Part shown: piece by piece, positions 26,925 through 36,776 of the stretch
Layout of the letters: each line of letters opens with the position of its first letter
Numbering within the stretch: position 1 is the stretch's first letter
NCBI RefSeq assembly: GCF_001436415.1
Contig: NZ_AYZB01000005.1
Location: 1 to 64,000, forward strand
Length of the DNA: 64,000 nucleotides
Direction: 5' to 3'
Origin: Latilactobacillus graminis DSM 20719
GTDB lineage: Bacteria; Bacillota; Bacilli; Lactobacillales; Lactobacillaceae
Translations under genes and position numbers: made by a program
Notes under the pieces: generated by a model
The model's database searches: none
Told to the model about the DNA's origin: nothing
The model's input: the letters and a program-made list of their open reading frames with translations, nothing else

Positions 26925-29636
26925 ATGCGAATTAAGACAGTCACTATTTTAGGCTTCGGTAAGTGGCATGACCAGACGATTGATTTGAACACCGATTATC
27001 AAGTCCTTTATGGTCAAAATGAGGCGGGGAAAACAACACTAACGACCTTTATTAAAGGCGTATTATTTGGCTTTGCGACTGCTAAACAACGCTATGAACA
27101 GTATGTGCCCAAAAATGGTGCGCAATACGGTGGCGAATTACTGGTTAGTTATCATGACCGTGATATTGTGATTCGTCGAATTTCGGGTAAGTTTGGCGGC
27201 GACGTAACGGTTATCGATCAAGGCAAAGAGTTTGGGGCTGATTATTTAGCTGACCTCTTAGCGCCGGCTGATGAAGCCTTGTTTACGCAGATTTTTGAAA
27301 CGAACCAACACGATTTAAATCAGATTTTTAATTTAAAACAAGCTGATTTTTTGCAGCATTTATTGACCATTGGCGCGGTTGGTAGTCATGAGTGGCTCTA
27401 TTTTGCTAAAGAACTCGATAAGGACAGTCAGAAAATTTTCAAACCATCTGGCCGTAAATGGCCGCTAAATGTTGCCTTGAAGAACTATCCAGATTTGGTG
27501 CAATCCGTTAACGAAGCGAGTCGTGGCTATCAAGAATATGAAACGAATGCACGACTCTTGCAAAGCACTGTTGCGACAATGAGGGAACAACAAAAGCAAG
27601 TGGCTGAACGGAAGCAACGCCAAGTACATTTACAGCAGCTACTCGATCGCTGGCCAAGTTATGCAGAGTGGCAAACACTTCAAAATTACCTTGAAAAGGC
27701 AACATCTTTTGACTTAACGATTGATGAGCAATACCAGGCACTGGTGGTCGAACGTGAACGGAATGCAAAAGCATTGGCAGAAGCACAAGCTGCAGTGGCA
27801 ACTGTTCAAGAAACACTGGATCAAACAGGTGAATTTAGATTTTATCAAGCCAATCAAGAGAAGTTGGCGCCATTGTTTGAACAATTAAATGAGCAGCAAA
27901 AACAAGTGCAGTTACTTGGGTTGCAGGAAACACAAAGTGCGCAACTTGCTGGCGAAAAAGCACAATTAGTAGCGCAATATCAATGGCAAGCGGACGAGCT
28001 ACCCAATCCGTTGACAGACGAGCAACGCACACAATTAGAACAAGCCGAAATTGAAATAAATGAGGCGACTACGACCAGTCAAGTGCTGACCAAGCAACTT
28101 GCTGATTTAGAGGCGCAATTAGCGACGCAAAATGCGGCAGTCAGTCAGGTTGAACCGCAAGAAACACCACTGAATAATGGCCGTCTTAGTCAATTGAGTA
28201 TGCTGATTGGTGCCGTTGTGTTTATGATTGGCTTTTTCTTACCGGGCGTTTTGAAGGGCATTGTAGTTGTTGGATTAGCCGCACTTGGTTATGGTGGCTA
28301 CAAGACTTGGCTAAATAAACAAACCGCGCAGGGTCAACCAGCACAAAAAGAAGCTTGGCAACAAGCACTTGCTAAATTGGATGTGTTGCAAGCTGAGAAG
28401 CAAACCAAGGCGGCTGCTTTGCAGACGCAACAAGCAAGATTGCAAACAATGCATGAACAAAGTGCGACATTATTGGGCCAAGCAGGCTACGAAACGGCGA
28501 TGCCAATCAGCCAAGTTATCGGGATGCAGCATGCCTTGAGTCGAATGACGCAATTGGCCACGACACTCAAACGTCAACAAGCCGCTAACCAGACGCTCGA
28601 AGCGGCATTAAATACGTATTGGGACGCGTTTGACTTTGCTCGCGATTGGGTGGGGCCCTTGCAAGGCAGCCATGAAGAAAACTTGGCCCAAGTGAGTCAA
28701 TTCAAGGCGCGAATTACGCAACTCACACAAGACCTCGCGCAAAGTAATGAGAGTTACCGGTATTATCAACAACAAGTATCACGTTTAACGGCAACGATTC
28801 AAAAACAAGAGGCTGCACAAACAGCCCTGTTAGCAAAGGCCAACTTGACAACTGCCGCAGAATTAGCTAATTGTGTTGCCAATGAGCAACAACGCCGCGC
28901 TAATGAACAGCGTCAAGCTGATTTAAAGCGTCAATTGGCAACCGATTTACCGGCTTTACAAGCAAGTGACAGTCAAGAACAGCTTAGACAACAAGCTGCT
29001 CAAATCACAGAACAAGTGGCTAGTTTGACAGACCAATTACAGGAACAACAACAAGTCGTTGCACAATTACGTGTGACGCAAGCGCAACTTGTTGATAATG
29101 ATCGTTATCAACAACAACGTCAGTTGCAATTACAAGAACAAGCTAAGATAACCGACTTGGCCCAAGAATGGTTGGCTAAGCAGTTAGCGGTTGATTGGAT
29201 TCAAGCGACACTTAAGGCAGCCTCACAAGAACGGTTCCCACGTTTATTGGAAAAGGCAACGCAGTATTTTGCAATTTTAACTCAGAATCGGTATATTAAG
29301 ATTAACTTCGATGAAACGCTGATGACGGTTTTACGGGCGGATCAAGTACTTTTTGAAGTCGGTGAACTATCACAAGGAACTGCAGAGCAGCTGTACATAG
29401 CTTTGCGCTTTGCGTTTGCCGAAGAAGTGGCAGATGTAGTGTCGTTACCATTATTGATTGATGACGGGTTTGTTAATTTTGATGACCAACGGCAAGTTGC
29501 TGTGTGGACGTTACTCCAAAAACTCAGTGAGGCAAACCAGGTGATTTATTTAACGGCCAATCCGCGAGCTAAGGACTATTTCGAAGCGGATCATTGGTTA
29601 AATCTAGCGGAAGTGGGGATAGAACATGACAGTTAA
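26925..29636 (+). CDS. yhaN: SbcC/Rad50-like AAA ATPase with internal membrane hairpin (YhaN family)
   Basis: A 903-residue SMC-like ATPase. The Walker A GQNEAGKTT lies near residues 33-41, and long Gln/Ala-rich coiled coils occupy about 180-420 and 490-740. Two closely spaced hydrophobic segments (LSMLIGAVVFMIGFFLPGVL and a following helix, about 423-460) sit where Rad50 would have its hook, as is typical of YhaN. The ABC signature-like LSQGTAEQLYIALR and Walker B LPLLIDDGFVNFD complete the head. ATG 26925 is used; the GTG at 26922 overlaps the yhaO stop. The membrane hairpin suggests the complex acts at the membrane, by inference. Confidence 0.88.
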   Translation: MRIKTVTILGFGKWHDQTIDLNTDYQVLYGQNEAGKTTLTTFIKGVLFGFATAKQRYEQYVPKNGAQYGGELLVSYHDRDIVIRRISGKFGGDVTVIDQGKEFGADYLADLLAPADEALFTQIFETNQHDLNQIFNLKQADFLQHLLTIGAVGSHEWLYFAKELDKDSQKIFKPSGRKWPLNVALKNYPDLVQSVNEASRGYQEYETNARLLQSTVATMREQQKQVAERKQRQVHLQQLLDRWPSYAEWQTLQNYLEKATSFDLTIDEQYQALVVERERNAKALAEAQAAVATVQETLDQTGEFRFYQANQEKLAPLFEQLNEQQKQVQLLGLQETQSAQLAGEKAQLVAQYQWQADELPNPLTDEQRTQLEQAEIEINEATTTSQVLTKQLADLEAQLATQNAAVSQVEPQETPLNNGRLSQLSMLIGAVVFMIGFFLPGVLKGIVVVGLAALGYGGYKTWLNKQTAQGQPAQKEAWQQALAKLDVLQAEKQTKAAALQTQQARLQTMHEQSATLLGQAGYETAMPISQVIGMQHALSRMTQLATTLKRQQAANQTLEAALNTYWDAFDFARDWVGPLQGSHEENLAQVSQFKARITQLTQDLAQSNESYRYYQQQVSRLTATIQKQEAAQTALLAKANLTTAAELANCVANEQQRRANEQRQADLKRQLATDLPALQASDSQEQLRQQAAQITEQVASLTDQLQEQQQVVAQLRVTQAQLVDNDRYQQQRQLQLQEQAKITDLAQEWLAKQLAVDWIQATLKAASQERFPRLLEKATQYFAILTQNRYIKINFDETLMTVLRADQVLFEVGELSQGTAEQLYIALRFAFAEEVADVVSLPLLIDDGFVNFDDQRQVAVWTLLQKLSEANQVIYLTANPRAKDYFEADHWLNLAEVGIEHDS

Positions 29637-30600
29637 GCAATTATTTGATTATCAAAATGACGAGAACCTCGATTTATTTGTCTTGATAAAGACAGCGGAC
29701 GTGCGGATTGCTAAAAATGGTAAACAATTTATCGCATTCACATTCCAAGATCAATCCGGTCAAATCGGTGGTAAATATTGGGACGCTTCTGATGAAGAAG
29801 TGGCTAAGTATACGGCGGGGCAGGTGATCCACCTCCAAGGTAAGCGCGAGCTGTACCAAAGTAATCCGCAAATCAAAATTTTTAAGCTACGCTTAACAAC
29901 CGCGGATGAACCCCAAACAGTCGAACAATTCGTACCCAAAGCACCTGTTCAAGTCAGTGAAATGCAGGATGAATTTGGTAAAGTTCTTTTTGAAATTACC
30001 AATCCCAATTGGCAAAGGCTGGTCCGGCATTTAATGCAAAAATATCAAACAGAATTTTTCAGTTTTCCAGCGGCTAAGACGAATCATCATGCATTTAGTG
30101 GCGGCTTGGCATATCACACGTTATCTATGTTGCGCCTTGCCAAAACAATTGCTGCTCAATATCCGCAAATCGATGAAGCATTATTATTTGCTGGTGTCAT
30201 TTTACATGATTTAGGGAAGACGTTGGAATTGTCGGGTCCGGTTTCGACGGAATATACCGTGCGCGGCAATTTAATTGGGCATATTGTCCTAGTTGATGAA
30301 GAAATTGTCCGGGCCTGTGATACATTGAAAATTGATGTTAATGCTGAAGATATGTTGTTATTACGACATGTAGTTCTAGCACATCATGGTTTAATGGAGT
30401 ACGGGTCGCCAGTGCGGCCACAAGTTCTTGAAGCAGAAGTTTTACATCAAATTGATGAATTGGATGCAAGCATTACAATGATGACGCAATCGTTACAACA
30501 TGCGGAGACCGGACGATTTACTGAACGCCTTTTTGCAATGGACGGACGGCGCTTTTACCGACCAATTGATGATGTTAATTTAGATCAACCAAAAGAATAA
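29626..30600 (+). CDS. yhaM: 3'-5' exoribonuclease YhaM (OB-fold plus HD domain)
   Basis: A 324-residue metal-dependent exonuclease that degrades RNA and single-stranded DNA from the 3' end. An N-terminal OB fold (about residues 15-95) is followed by an HD domain containing HHAFSGGLAYHT and LHDLGKTLE (about 155-200) and later VLAHHGLMEYG. The ORF overlaps yhaN by 11 bases, so the three genes form one unit. A strong shared terminator follows. Confidence 0.92.
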   Translation: MTVKQLFDYQNDENLDLFVLIKTADVRIAKNGKQFIAFTFQDQSGQIGGKYWDASDEEVAKYTAGQVIHLQGKRELYQSNPQIKIFKLRLTTADEPQTVEQFVPKAPVQVSEMQDEFGKVLFEITNPNWQRLVRHLMQKYQTEFFSFPAAKTNHHAFSGGLAYHTLSMLRLAKTIAAQYPQIDEALLFAGVILHDLGKTLELSGPVSTEYTVRGNLIGHIVLVDEEIVRACDTLKIDVNAEDMLLLRHVVLAHHGLMEYGSPVRPQVLEAEVLHQIDELDASITMMTQSLQHAETGRFTERLFAMDGRRFYRPIDDVNLDQPKE

Positions 30601-30650
30601 AAACTGAAAAGGCCCCTGATGCATTTGCATCAGGGGCCTTTTCAGTTTTT
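30601..30650. terminator. bidirectional terminator between yhaM and prsA
   Basis: A stem of about 21 bases (AAACTGAAAAGGCCCCTGAT onward) around a short loop, with T runs on both strands; it serves both converging genes. Confidence 0.9.
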
Positions 30651-31551
30651 ATTTAGATGATGATTTTGAAGCTTTGCTATTAACACCGTAACTTGAAAGG
30701 ATATCAGCTAAATCTTTATCCTTGATTGAAACATCAGCCTTTTTGAGAACCTTAGTGATGACTTTATTCATCACAGTTTGGTCTTTGAGCCATGATGCAT
30801 AGACGATGTCAGTTAATTCCTTCTTGTGATCTGCCATCTTACCTTTACCAGGATTTTTGATCATCCGGATAACATGGTAACCATAACTTGTCTTAACAGG
30901 CGTTGTTGTATATTCATTGGTTTTTAACTTAAATGCGGCTGTTTTGAATGTTGCATCGAGTGACGTATCAGTACTATCAAAGACTGGTAATTTACCGCCA
31001 TCTTTTTTAGTACCAGTATCAGTTGAATATTTCTTAGCTAATGCAGTGAAATTTTTAGTTGAATTGTCTTTGGCAAGCGCGTCAATCACTTGTTGTGCAG
31101 TTTCTTTCTTTTCAACTAAGATATGTTGAACTTGAACTTTTGGTTGGTATGATTTCCATTGTTTCTTCAAGTCAGCATTGGTAACTTTTTTGTTGTCTTT
31201 CAATGCAGCTTGAGTGAGCAATTGAGTTTTAATTTGGTCCTTGAATGATGATGCAGTCATGCTACTTTGTGCTAGAACTGAGTTAAATGATGAACCATAT
31301 TGTTTTTTGTATGTGTTAAAAGTCTTGGTAACTTTTTTGTCAATTGATTTTGTATCATATTGATTTTCAAGTGCTTTTTGCAAAATCATTTGTTGCAATT
31401 GTTGTTTGCCGGCTGATGTTTCCTTAACTTCTTTATAGTATTCGTCTTGAGTGATTTTACCACCCTTTAGGCTGGCGATAGTCTTGCTACCACAACCTGC
31501 TAGTGAAACTACCATCAATAAACTGGCAGCGGCTAATAGCCATTTTTTCAT
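30649..31551 (-). CDS. prsA: foldase lipoprotein PrsA (parvulin-type peptidyl-prolyl isomerase)
   Basis: A 300-residue lipoprotein that helps secreted proteins fold outside the membrane. The signal peptide ends in a classic lipobox LAGC (residues about 16-19). The parvulin domain (about 135-230) includes [32 protein letters not shown] and YGYHVIRM. It is flanked by Lys-rich helical arms as in Bacillus PrsA. ATG 31551 starts the signal peptide; an upstream in-frame start only adds residues before it. Position near hit and ecsAB mirrors Bacillus gene order. Confidence 0.92.
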   Translation of the reverse strand: MKKWLLAAASLLMVVSLAGCGSKTIASLKGGKITQDEYYKEVKETSAGKQQLQQMILQKALENQYDTKSIDKKVTKTFNTYKKQYGSSFNSVLAQSSMTASSFKDQIKTQLLTQAALKDNKKVTNADLKKQWKSYQPKVQVQHILVEKKETAQQVIDALAKDNSTKNFTALAKKYSTDTGTKKDGGKLPVFDSTDTSLDATFKTAAFKLKTNEYTTTPVKTSYGYHVIRMIKNPGKGKMADHKKELTDIVYASWLKDQTVMNKVITKVLKKADVSIKDKDLADILSSYGVNSKASKSSSK

Positions 31552-31746
31552 TGTGTGACACATCCTTATCAAAGTATTTATGAATAAACTCGTAGTGAAT
31601 TCAACAATTAATATAACACATAAACTATCTAAATTGAACGAATCGTCTAAAACTTCACAGAACTTTCAAATTTGATCGGTTTATTAAAAGTGAACTAATC
31701 GTTGACATGCTTAACTTCATTGCACATAATTTAAGTTAGTTTTTAT

Positions 31747-32076
31747 TTAATCTAATTTTTTTAAATTTTGGGTTAAACGGTCAATTGACTCTTCAATTTG
31801 CGCAATTCGTGGAGCAGCTTCAAATGAAAAAGCTTGTACTGCATCACTGATATTACTAAATGAAGTTACGGCTGTTGTCTTAAGTTCATTGGCCATATTT
31901 TGGGAAGCATTTTGTAATTGGACAGCACTTTGTTGTACGTCTGCTGAGTTTTTAGCGAGGGTATTCAAATATTGTGCCACAGCTTGTTGCCGTTTGGGGC
32001 CAGTTATGGTAGCGGTAAGTAAGGCATAAGTGGTGCCTAAAAGACTGCCAACTAATAATCCTTTTGCAAATGACAT
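31747..32076 (-). CDS. YtxH/YhaH-like membrane-anchored protein
   Basis: A 109-residue protein with one N-terminal hydrophobic stretch (FAKGLLVGSLLGTTYALLTA, residues 3-22) followed by helical, Gln/Asn-rich coiled-coil sequence. This is the pattern of YtxH-domain proteins such as Bacillus YhaH, whose function is unknown. TTGGAGG precedes ATG 32076, and the gene begins 3 bases after the hit stop codon, so the two are co-transcribed. Confidence 0.75.
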   Translation of the reverse strand: MSFAKGLLVGSLLGTTYALLTATITGPKRQQAVAQYLNTLAKNSADVQQSAVQLQNASQNMANELKTTAVTSFSNISDAVQAFSFEAAPRIAQIEESIDRLTQNLKKLD

Positions 32077-32078
32077 AA

Positions 32079-32507
32079 TTAATCCTCCAATTGAGCGTGA
32101 ATTCGGTCTGCGATAGCTTGCAGTTGATCACTGGTGTAATCAGCGCTGTTATCACCAAATTGCATTGCAAAAGTATCTTTCGCCGTATAACGTGGGATGA
32201 GGTGGAAATGGGAGTGGAAGACCGATTGGTAAGCAACCGCGCCATTATTATTGCAGATGTTCATTCCCTTAATTGCTGGGTTGCTCGTTTGAATGGCGCG
32301 AGCAATTTTAGGCATGCGGCTAAAAACAGCAGCGGCTAAATCAGCATCATATTCAAAGATATCCGCGACATGTTTTTTGGGGATCACCAGGGTATGACCC
32401 GGGGTAACTTGCGTGATGTCTAAAAAGGCTTTGACCACATCGTCTTCATAGACCACGGTATTTGGAATTTCATTTCGAACGATTTTGCAAAAAATACAAT
32501 CTTCCAT
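32079..32507 (-). CDS. hit: HIT family hydrolase (HinT-like nucleotide phosphoramidase)
   Basis: A 142-residue cytoplasmic protein with the histidine triad H98-S-H100-F-H102 in VFHSHFHLIPRY. N-terminal cysteines (CIFCKIV) occupy the zinc-site position of many bacterial HinT proteins. HIT proteins hydrolyse AMP-linked substrates; the physiological target is unknown. It is divergent from ecsA, as in Bacillus, and upstream of the YhaH-like gene on the same transcript. Confidence 0.92.
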   Translation of the reverse strand: MEDCIFCKIVRNEIPNTVVYEDDVVKAFLDITQVTPGHTLVIPKKHVADIFEYDADLAAAVFSRMPKIARAIQTSNPAIKGMNICNNNGAVAYQSVFHSHFHLIPRYTAKDTFAMQFGDNSADYTSDQLQAIADRIHAQLED

Positions 32508-32708
32508 TGATTATGCCTACTTTCTATGATTGAAATCTTGATACAGCTTAATGCTATCATAAACCAAGGCTTTTCGCTACTGACACCGGCTTTGCAGGGT
32601 ATAGCTATTTTTTTAAGTGATAGTCACTCGCAGTTTGCTTCGTGTTAAGATATGATAAGAAATAAAACAAAAAGCATTTTAAAAATCAAAAAAATGAGGT
32701 TATTAATA

Positions 32709-33437
32709 ATGAGCTTAGAAATTAATCAATTGACGGGTGGTTATGCACACGTTCCCGTTTTAAAAGATGTCAGTTTTACTGTTGCTAATAATCAGGTTGT
32801 GGGGTTGATTGGGTTGAATGGAGCTGGCAAATCAACGACAATCAAACATATTATCGGATTATTGACACCGCAGAAAGGGACCATTACCTTAGATGGCGTC
32901 ACGCTTCAGTCCAATCCGACTGTATACCGTCAGAAAATGGCGTATGTGCCAGAAACACCAGTGTTATATCCAGAATTGACATTGCGCGAACATTTGGAGT
33001 TGACGATGATGGCGTATGATTTGAATATTGAAGAAACTTGGGTTAAGGCCAATGAATTGTTAAAACGGTTTCGCTTGGATAATAAACTTGACTGGTTCCC
33101 AGTTCATTTTTCAAAAGGCATGCGGCAAAAGGTGATGATTGTCAATGCGTTTATGACGAATGCCGATTTGTTCATTATTGACGAACCTTTTACTGGCCTT
33201 GATCCATTAGCAATTCATGATTTATTGACGATTATTGCTGAAAAAAAAGCTGCCGGAGCGGCCATTTTAATGTCGACCCATATTCTCGCCACAGCACAAC
33301 AATATGCAGATTCATTTGTGTTGTTGAATCAAGGACGGGTCCGGACAACTGGGACGCTTGCTGAATTGAAACTTGAATTTGATATGGCAGATGCCAATCT
33401 TGACGATATTTATTTACAGATGACGAAAGAAGGCTAA
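32709..33437 (+). CDS. ecsA: ABC transporter ATP-binding protein EcsA
   Basis: A 242-residue ATPase. Walker A is GLNGAGKST (residues 35-43), Walker B is LFIIDEPFTGLDP, and the signature region reads HFSKGMRQKVM, the variant seen in EcsA rather than LSGGQ. ATG 32709 is chosen for its family-typical N terminus and an upstream ATGAGG site; the ORF could extend to 32652. It pairs with EcsB, encoded 3 bases later. In Bacillus EcsAB affects secretion, competence and intramembrane proteolysis; the substrate is not settled. Confidence 0.9.
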   Translation: MSLEINQLTGGYAHVPVLKDVSFTVANNQVVGLIGLNGAGKSTTIKHIIGLLTPQKGTITLDGVTLQSNPTVYRQKMAYVPETPVLYPELTLREHLELTMMAYDLNIEETWVKANELLKRFRLDNKLDWFPVHFSKGMRQKVMIVNAFMTNADLFIIDEPFTGLDPLAIHDLLTIIAEKKAAGAAILMSTHILATAQQYADSFVLLNQGRVRTTGTLAELKLEFDMADANLDDIYLQMTKEG

Positions 33438-33439
33438 CC

Positions 33440-34648
33440 ATGCAAGAATTATGGCAAAAACGTGTGCAAAAACACGTGCAAGAACAAGTAAAATATTTGC
33501 GGCTTGTTTTCAATGATCATTTTGTAATTGCAATTATCTTCTTATTGGGTGCACTAGGCTATACCTATGCCAATGCGGTTAAAGGAATTGTGAATCCACA
33601 GGTTTGGTGGATGAAACCGGGATTGAGCTTAGTGTTGTTGGCAACAGTTAGTTTTGGTCGGCTAGCAACATTACTTAAAGAAGCAGATCATGTTTTTTTA
33701 CGGCCAAAAGAAAGCGACCTGGTATGGTATTTAAAAGCGGCCAGATTATACAGTAGTTGGTTGCCGCTAATTGCCATTGGGTTTATTACGTTATTACTGG
33801 CCCCATTACTGTTAATTACTAAAACTTGGTCGTCATGGAATTTTATTTTTTTATTATGGACATTACTGGCCATTAAAGACCGTCGCTTTACAATGCAATT
33901 GCAGCAATGGTACCAAGCAAATCAGCGGCAAAAGGGCTGGTTTATGTGGTTTCTCATTGATTGGTTAGTTATTGCTAGTCAATTGTATCAGTGGGTAAAT
34001 TTGGTTGGGTTTGTAATTGCTCTAATCAGTGCTTACTACCAACGCCAGCAACTAGGGAAAATCCAAAAAACACAGTTATTTGATTGGCTACAAGCAGTTA
34101 GTGACGAGGATTCTCGGATTGGCCGGATTTATCGGCTTTATAATCTCTTTACAGATGTTCCGGGACTTAGTAGCCAAGTTAAACGGCGACGTTACTTAGA
34201 TGGCTTATTAAAGCTGATTGCAATTAGGCCAGCCAATACTTATCTCTATTTGTATACGCGTGGATTTTTACGGGGAACCGAATTTAGTGGTTTGTATTTG
34301 CGGTTAGTTCTCTTGGGGGGCATCATCTTATGTTTTAGCCATTTATGGTGGTTAAGTTTTGCCTTAGGTTGCCTATTAATTTATCTAGTCGGTTTCCAAC
34401 TATTGCCATTTTATAATCAATACGATCAGATTATTTTTACGCATCTTTATCCAGTGGCTCCTGCCAGCCAGATGCATGCCTTTAAACAGTTATTGCGAAC
34501 CCTCTTATTGGTTCAAGCGACCTTTTTCAGTATAATTTTATTAGTGACACTAGGCGTAACGGTTGAAGTCGGATTGAGTATCGTCGGACTTTTTGGCTTA
34601 GTTATCGGCTTTATTCAAGTTTATTTACCGAACCGATTGAGCGCTTAG
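33440..34648 (+). CDS. ecsB: ABC transporter permease EcsB
   Basis: A 402-residue integral membrane protein of the EcsB family. A short basic N terminus (WQKRVQKHVQEQVKYLRLVFNDH in part) precedes about eight to ten membrane helices with a cytoplasmic loop around residues 190-260. The length matches EcsB. It starts 3 bases after ecsA and is translated from the same message. No third gene ecsC is present; a kinase-like gene with its own promoter follows. Confidence 0.87.
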   Translation: MQELWQKRVQKHVQEQVKYLRLVFNDHFVIAIIFLLGALGYTYANAVKGIVNPQVWWMKPGLSLVLLATVSFGRLATLLKEADHVFLRPKESDLVWYLKAARLYSSWLPLIAIGFITLLLAPLLLITKTWSSWNFIFLLWTLLAIKDRRFTMQLQQWYQANQRQKGWFMWFLIDWLVIASQLYQWVNLVGFVIALISAYYQRQQLGKIQKTQLFDWLQAVSDEDSRIGRIYRLYNLFTDVPGLSSQVKRRRYLDGLLKLIAIRPANTYLYLYTRGFLRGTEFSGLYLRLVLLGGIILCFSHLWWLSFALGCLLIYLVGFQLLPFYNQYDQIIFTHLYPVAPASQMHAFKQLLRTLLLVQATFFSIILLVTLGVTVEVGLSIVGLFGLVIGFIQVYLPNRLSA

Positions 34649-34674
34649 TTCGCGCAATCCATTCGAGTTATAAC

Positions 34675-34704
34675 TTGACGGCTGCTATTATATTATTATA
34701 TGAT
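34675..34704 (+). promoter_or_regulatory. promoter of the kinase-like gene
   Basis: TTGACG (34675-34680), an 18-base spacer and TATGAT (34699-34704), leaving a leader of about 75 bases. Confidence 0.65.
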
Positions 34705-34783
34705 ACCCTTAGTTATTGGACGGTTGAAGCAACACAAGCGCTGTATTCGGGCGCTTTATTTGATTGAAGAGGAGTCGAGGCTG

Positions 34784-35578
34784 ATGAATTTTGACCTAGA
34801 TACTGGCTGGCAAGTTCGTCCAGCTGGTGGCGATACAGGGACTGCATATTTAGGAGTTCGTGCATCAGAAAAAATTTTTCTAAAACGAAATACCTCACCT
34901 TTTTTGGCCGCTCTCTCAGCAGAAGGGATTACGCCACGCCTAATTTGGACCAAACGAATTTCGAGTGGGGACGTCTTAACGGCACAAGAGTGGCTTAATG
35001 GTCGTACTCTAAAGCGTGATGAGATGAATAGTTCACAAGTTGCTAAATTATTGGCGCGGGTGCATCAGTCGCAACTATTGAAACGGATGTTACAAAAAGT
35101 TGGGGGGCGTGTCTGGTCAGCAAATGAAATGTTACAGGCCTATTTTTATGGTTTGCCGCAGGACTTACGTCAACATCCTTTTTTAGAGCAAACAGCTGAT
35201 TACTTAAAGCAAAAGGAATACCAACTACAGGTCCCTTCTGTTGAAGTCTGCCACGGTGATTTAAGCCATAAGAATTGGTTATTATCGGATATTAATCGAC
35301 TCTACCTAGTGGATTGGGATTCGGCTATGTTGGCTGATCCAGCGACCGATTTCGGAATGATTTTATTTCAATATGTTCCACGTCAAGAATGGCATGCGTG
35401 GCTTGAAAACTATGGCCTTGAAGTGACACCTGAATTAATGATGCGTGTCAACTGGTATGGCAGTTTGAACCTCTTGCAAAGCATTAAGCACCATTATCAA
35501 CGTGGTCGTTTTACTGAAATGAACCGTGACATATTGCGCTTAGAAGCAGTGATTTCTGAAATAATAGATAAAAAGTAA
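34784..35578 (+). CDS. aminoglycoside/choline kinase-like phosphotransferase (YtmP family)
   Basis: A 264-residue protein kinase-like fold enzyme. The catalytic loop [12 protein letters not shown] (about residues 160-171) and metal-binding VDWDSA (about 180-185) are clear, and the N-terminal lobe has [13 protein letters not shown]. Such proteins phosphorylate small molecules, but the substrate of YtmP is unknown. ATG 34784 follows GAGGAG; the longer frame from 34700 runs through the promoter and is rejected. It precedes trmB, the same order as ytmP-trmB in Bacillus, with a terminator in between. Confidence 0.85.
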   Translation: MNFDLDTGWQVRPAGGDTGTAYLGVRASEKIFLKRNTSPFLAALSAEGITPRLIWTKRISSGDVLTAQEWLNGRTLKRDEMNSSQVAKLLARVHQSQLLKRMLQKVGGRVWSANEMLQAYFYGLPQDLRQHPFLEQTADYLKQKEYQLQVPSVEVCHGDLSHKNWLLSDINRLYLVDWDSAMLADPATDFGMILFQYVPRQEWHAWLENYGLEVTPELMMRVNWYGSLNLLQSIKHHYQRGRFTEMNRDILRLEAVISEIIDKK

Positions 35579-35583
35579 ATGCC

Positions 35584-35611
35584 AAAGGTTGGGCAAGCGT
35601 CCAACCTTTTT
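35584..35611 (+). terminator. terminator between the kinase-like gene and trmB
   Basis: AAAGGTTGG pairs with CCAACCTTT around an 8-base loop and is followed by T residues, 25 bases before trmB; an attenuator for trmB if they are co-transcribed. Confidence 0.75.
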
Positions 35612-35636
35612 AATTGGCAGTAATGAGGAGAAAATA

Positions 35637-36278
35637 ATGCGTTTAAGAAATAAACCTTGGGCAGCTGATTTGATTGCAGCTAATCCAAGCATGATTTTAG
35701 TAAATCCAGAAGATAGTGCTGGTAATTGGCAGATGCGCTTTGCCAAAACGCAACCCATCTATATCGAAGTTGGTTCCGGAAAGGGACAATTTATTACGCA
35801 GATGGCCCAAAAATATCCGACACGGAATTTCATTGCTGTTGAAATCCAAGAATCTGCAATTGCAGTTATCTTGCAAAAACAAGTTGAATTGAAATTACCT
35901 AATTTACAATTATTGTTAGGGAACGGAGCGGCACTCACATCGTTTTTTGCTGAAAATGAAGTTGCTGGGATTTACTTGAACTTCTCTGATCCATGGCCGA
36001 AGACACGTCATGAAAAGCGCCGGTTGACATACAAGGCATTTTTGATGGAATATCAGCAAATTATGCAGCCAACCGGCTATTTGCGCTTTAAAACTGATAA
36101 TCAAGGTTTATTCGAGTACTCATTAATGAGCTTAAATGCTTTTGGGATGACGTTTGATGCGATTTCATTAGACTTACATCACAGTGAGCTAGCCAAAGAC
36201 AATATTCAAACGGAATACGAAGAAAAATTTAGTCAGCGGGGCCAGGTTATCTATCGACTAGAAGCACATTACAAATAG
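35637..36278 (+). CDS. trmB: tRNA (guanine-N7-)-methyltransferase
   Basis: A 213-residue SAM-dependent enzyme that makes m7G46 in tRNA variable loops. The SAM-binding motif is [11 protein letters not shown] (about residues 42-52), and the family hallmark [17 protein letters not shown] lies near 117-133. ATG 35637 follows AATGAGGAG; the frame upstream to 35589 crosses the preceding terminator and is rejected. Length is normal for Gram-positive TrmB. Confidence 0.94.
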   Translation: MRLRNKPWAADLIAANPSMILVNPEDSAGNWQMRFAKTQPIYIEVGSGKGQFITQMAQKYPTRNFIAVEIQESAIAVILQKQVELKLPNLQLLLGNGAALTSFFAENEVAGIYLNFSDPWPKTRHEKRRLTYKAFLMEYQQIMQPTGYLRFKTDNQGLFEYSLMSLNAFGMTFDAISLDLHHSELAKDNIQTEYEEKFSQRGQVIYRLEAHYK

Positions 36279-36301
36279 TGTGTTAACACAGTGAATCAAT
36301 T

Positions 36302-36330
36302 AAAAAGACCCATGAACCAAATGATGGGTT
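36302..36330. terminator. hairpin after trmB
   Basis: ACCCAT and ATGATGGGT arms surround a short loop. On the minus strand the stem is followed by five T; on the plus strand the tail is A-rich, so it acts better against minus-strand reading. Confidence 0.45.
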
Positions 36331-36337
36331 CAAAAAA

Positions 36338-36698
36338 GTTAGCCATTAATATCTTATTTTAAGGCAAGTCGCTATATTGCATACGGTGGCTTGCTTTTTT
36401 TTTACGACTAATTTTTTTCAGTGGTCCAAAGAAGCTTTCAATAGGTACGTTATCTAAACAGTTTCTTTCACATTTAATTTATGTTCAGCCATAAGCTTTA
36501 AAATTTGATATTTTTCATCTGGAGAGTACTTTCGGGTATTCGTTTTATTTTTACTTTTTTCAAGACCGTGTAGGGCATATTGCTGACTGGATTCATTGAT
36601 TGGTGATGATTAAAATATTGCTCAACTGCCTTTAGTTTTTCGTCAAGTTTATATTTGGTCACAAAAAGGCCCCAATAAGTTAGATTTTAATGGCTAAC
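36338..36698 (-). mobile_element. internally deleted IS3-family insertion sequence remnant
   Basis: Minus-strand translation gives two separate transposase fragments. From about 36660 downward, VTKYKLDEKLKAVEQYFN resembles the N-terminal HTH of an IS3-family OrfA, followed by KYSPDEKYQILKLMAEHKLN in another frame. Near 36365-36460, LDNVPIESFFGPLKK resembles the C-terminal end of OrfB. The middle, including the DDE core, is missing. Related inverted ends remain: GTTAGCCATTAATATCTTATT at 36338 and its near-complement at 36674-36698 (with AAAATCTAAC). It cannot transpose by itself but might be moved in trans. Confidence 0.75.
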
Positions 36699-36713
36699 AT
36701 TATTGGGGCCTTT
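36665..36713 (-). terminator. 14-base perfect stem at the IS remnant end
   Basis: AAAGGCCCCAATAA (36665-36678) pairs with TTATTGGGGCCTTT (36700-36713); the loop holds most of the right end of the IS remnant. On the minus strand the stem is followed by five T, so it can terminate the gene at 36777-37103. Confidence 0.6.
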
Positions 36714-36776
36714 CACCAATTTATTCGGTTGATGGGTCATTTTTAATTGATGGAGCAACCGGTTTAGATAGATGCT

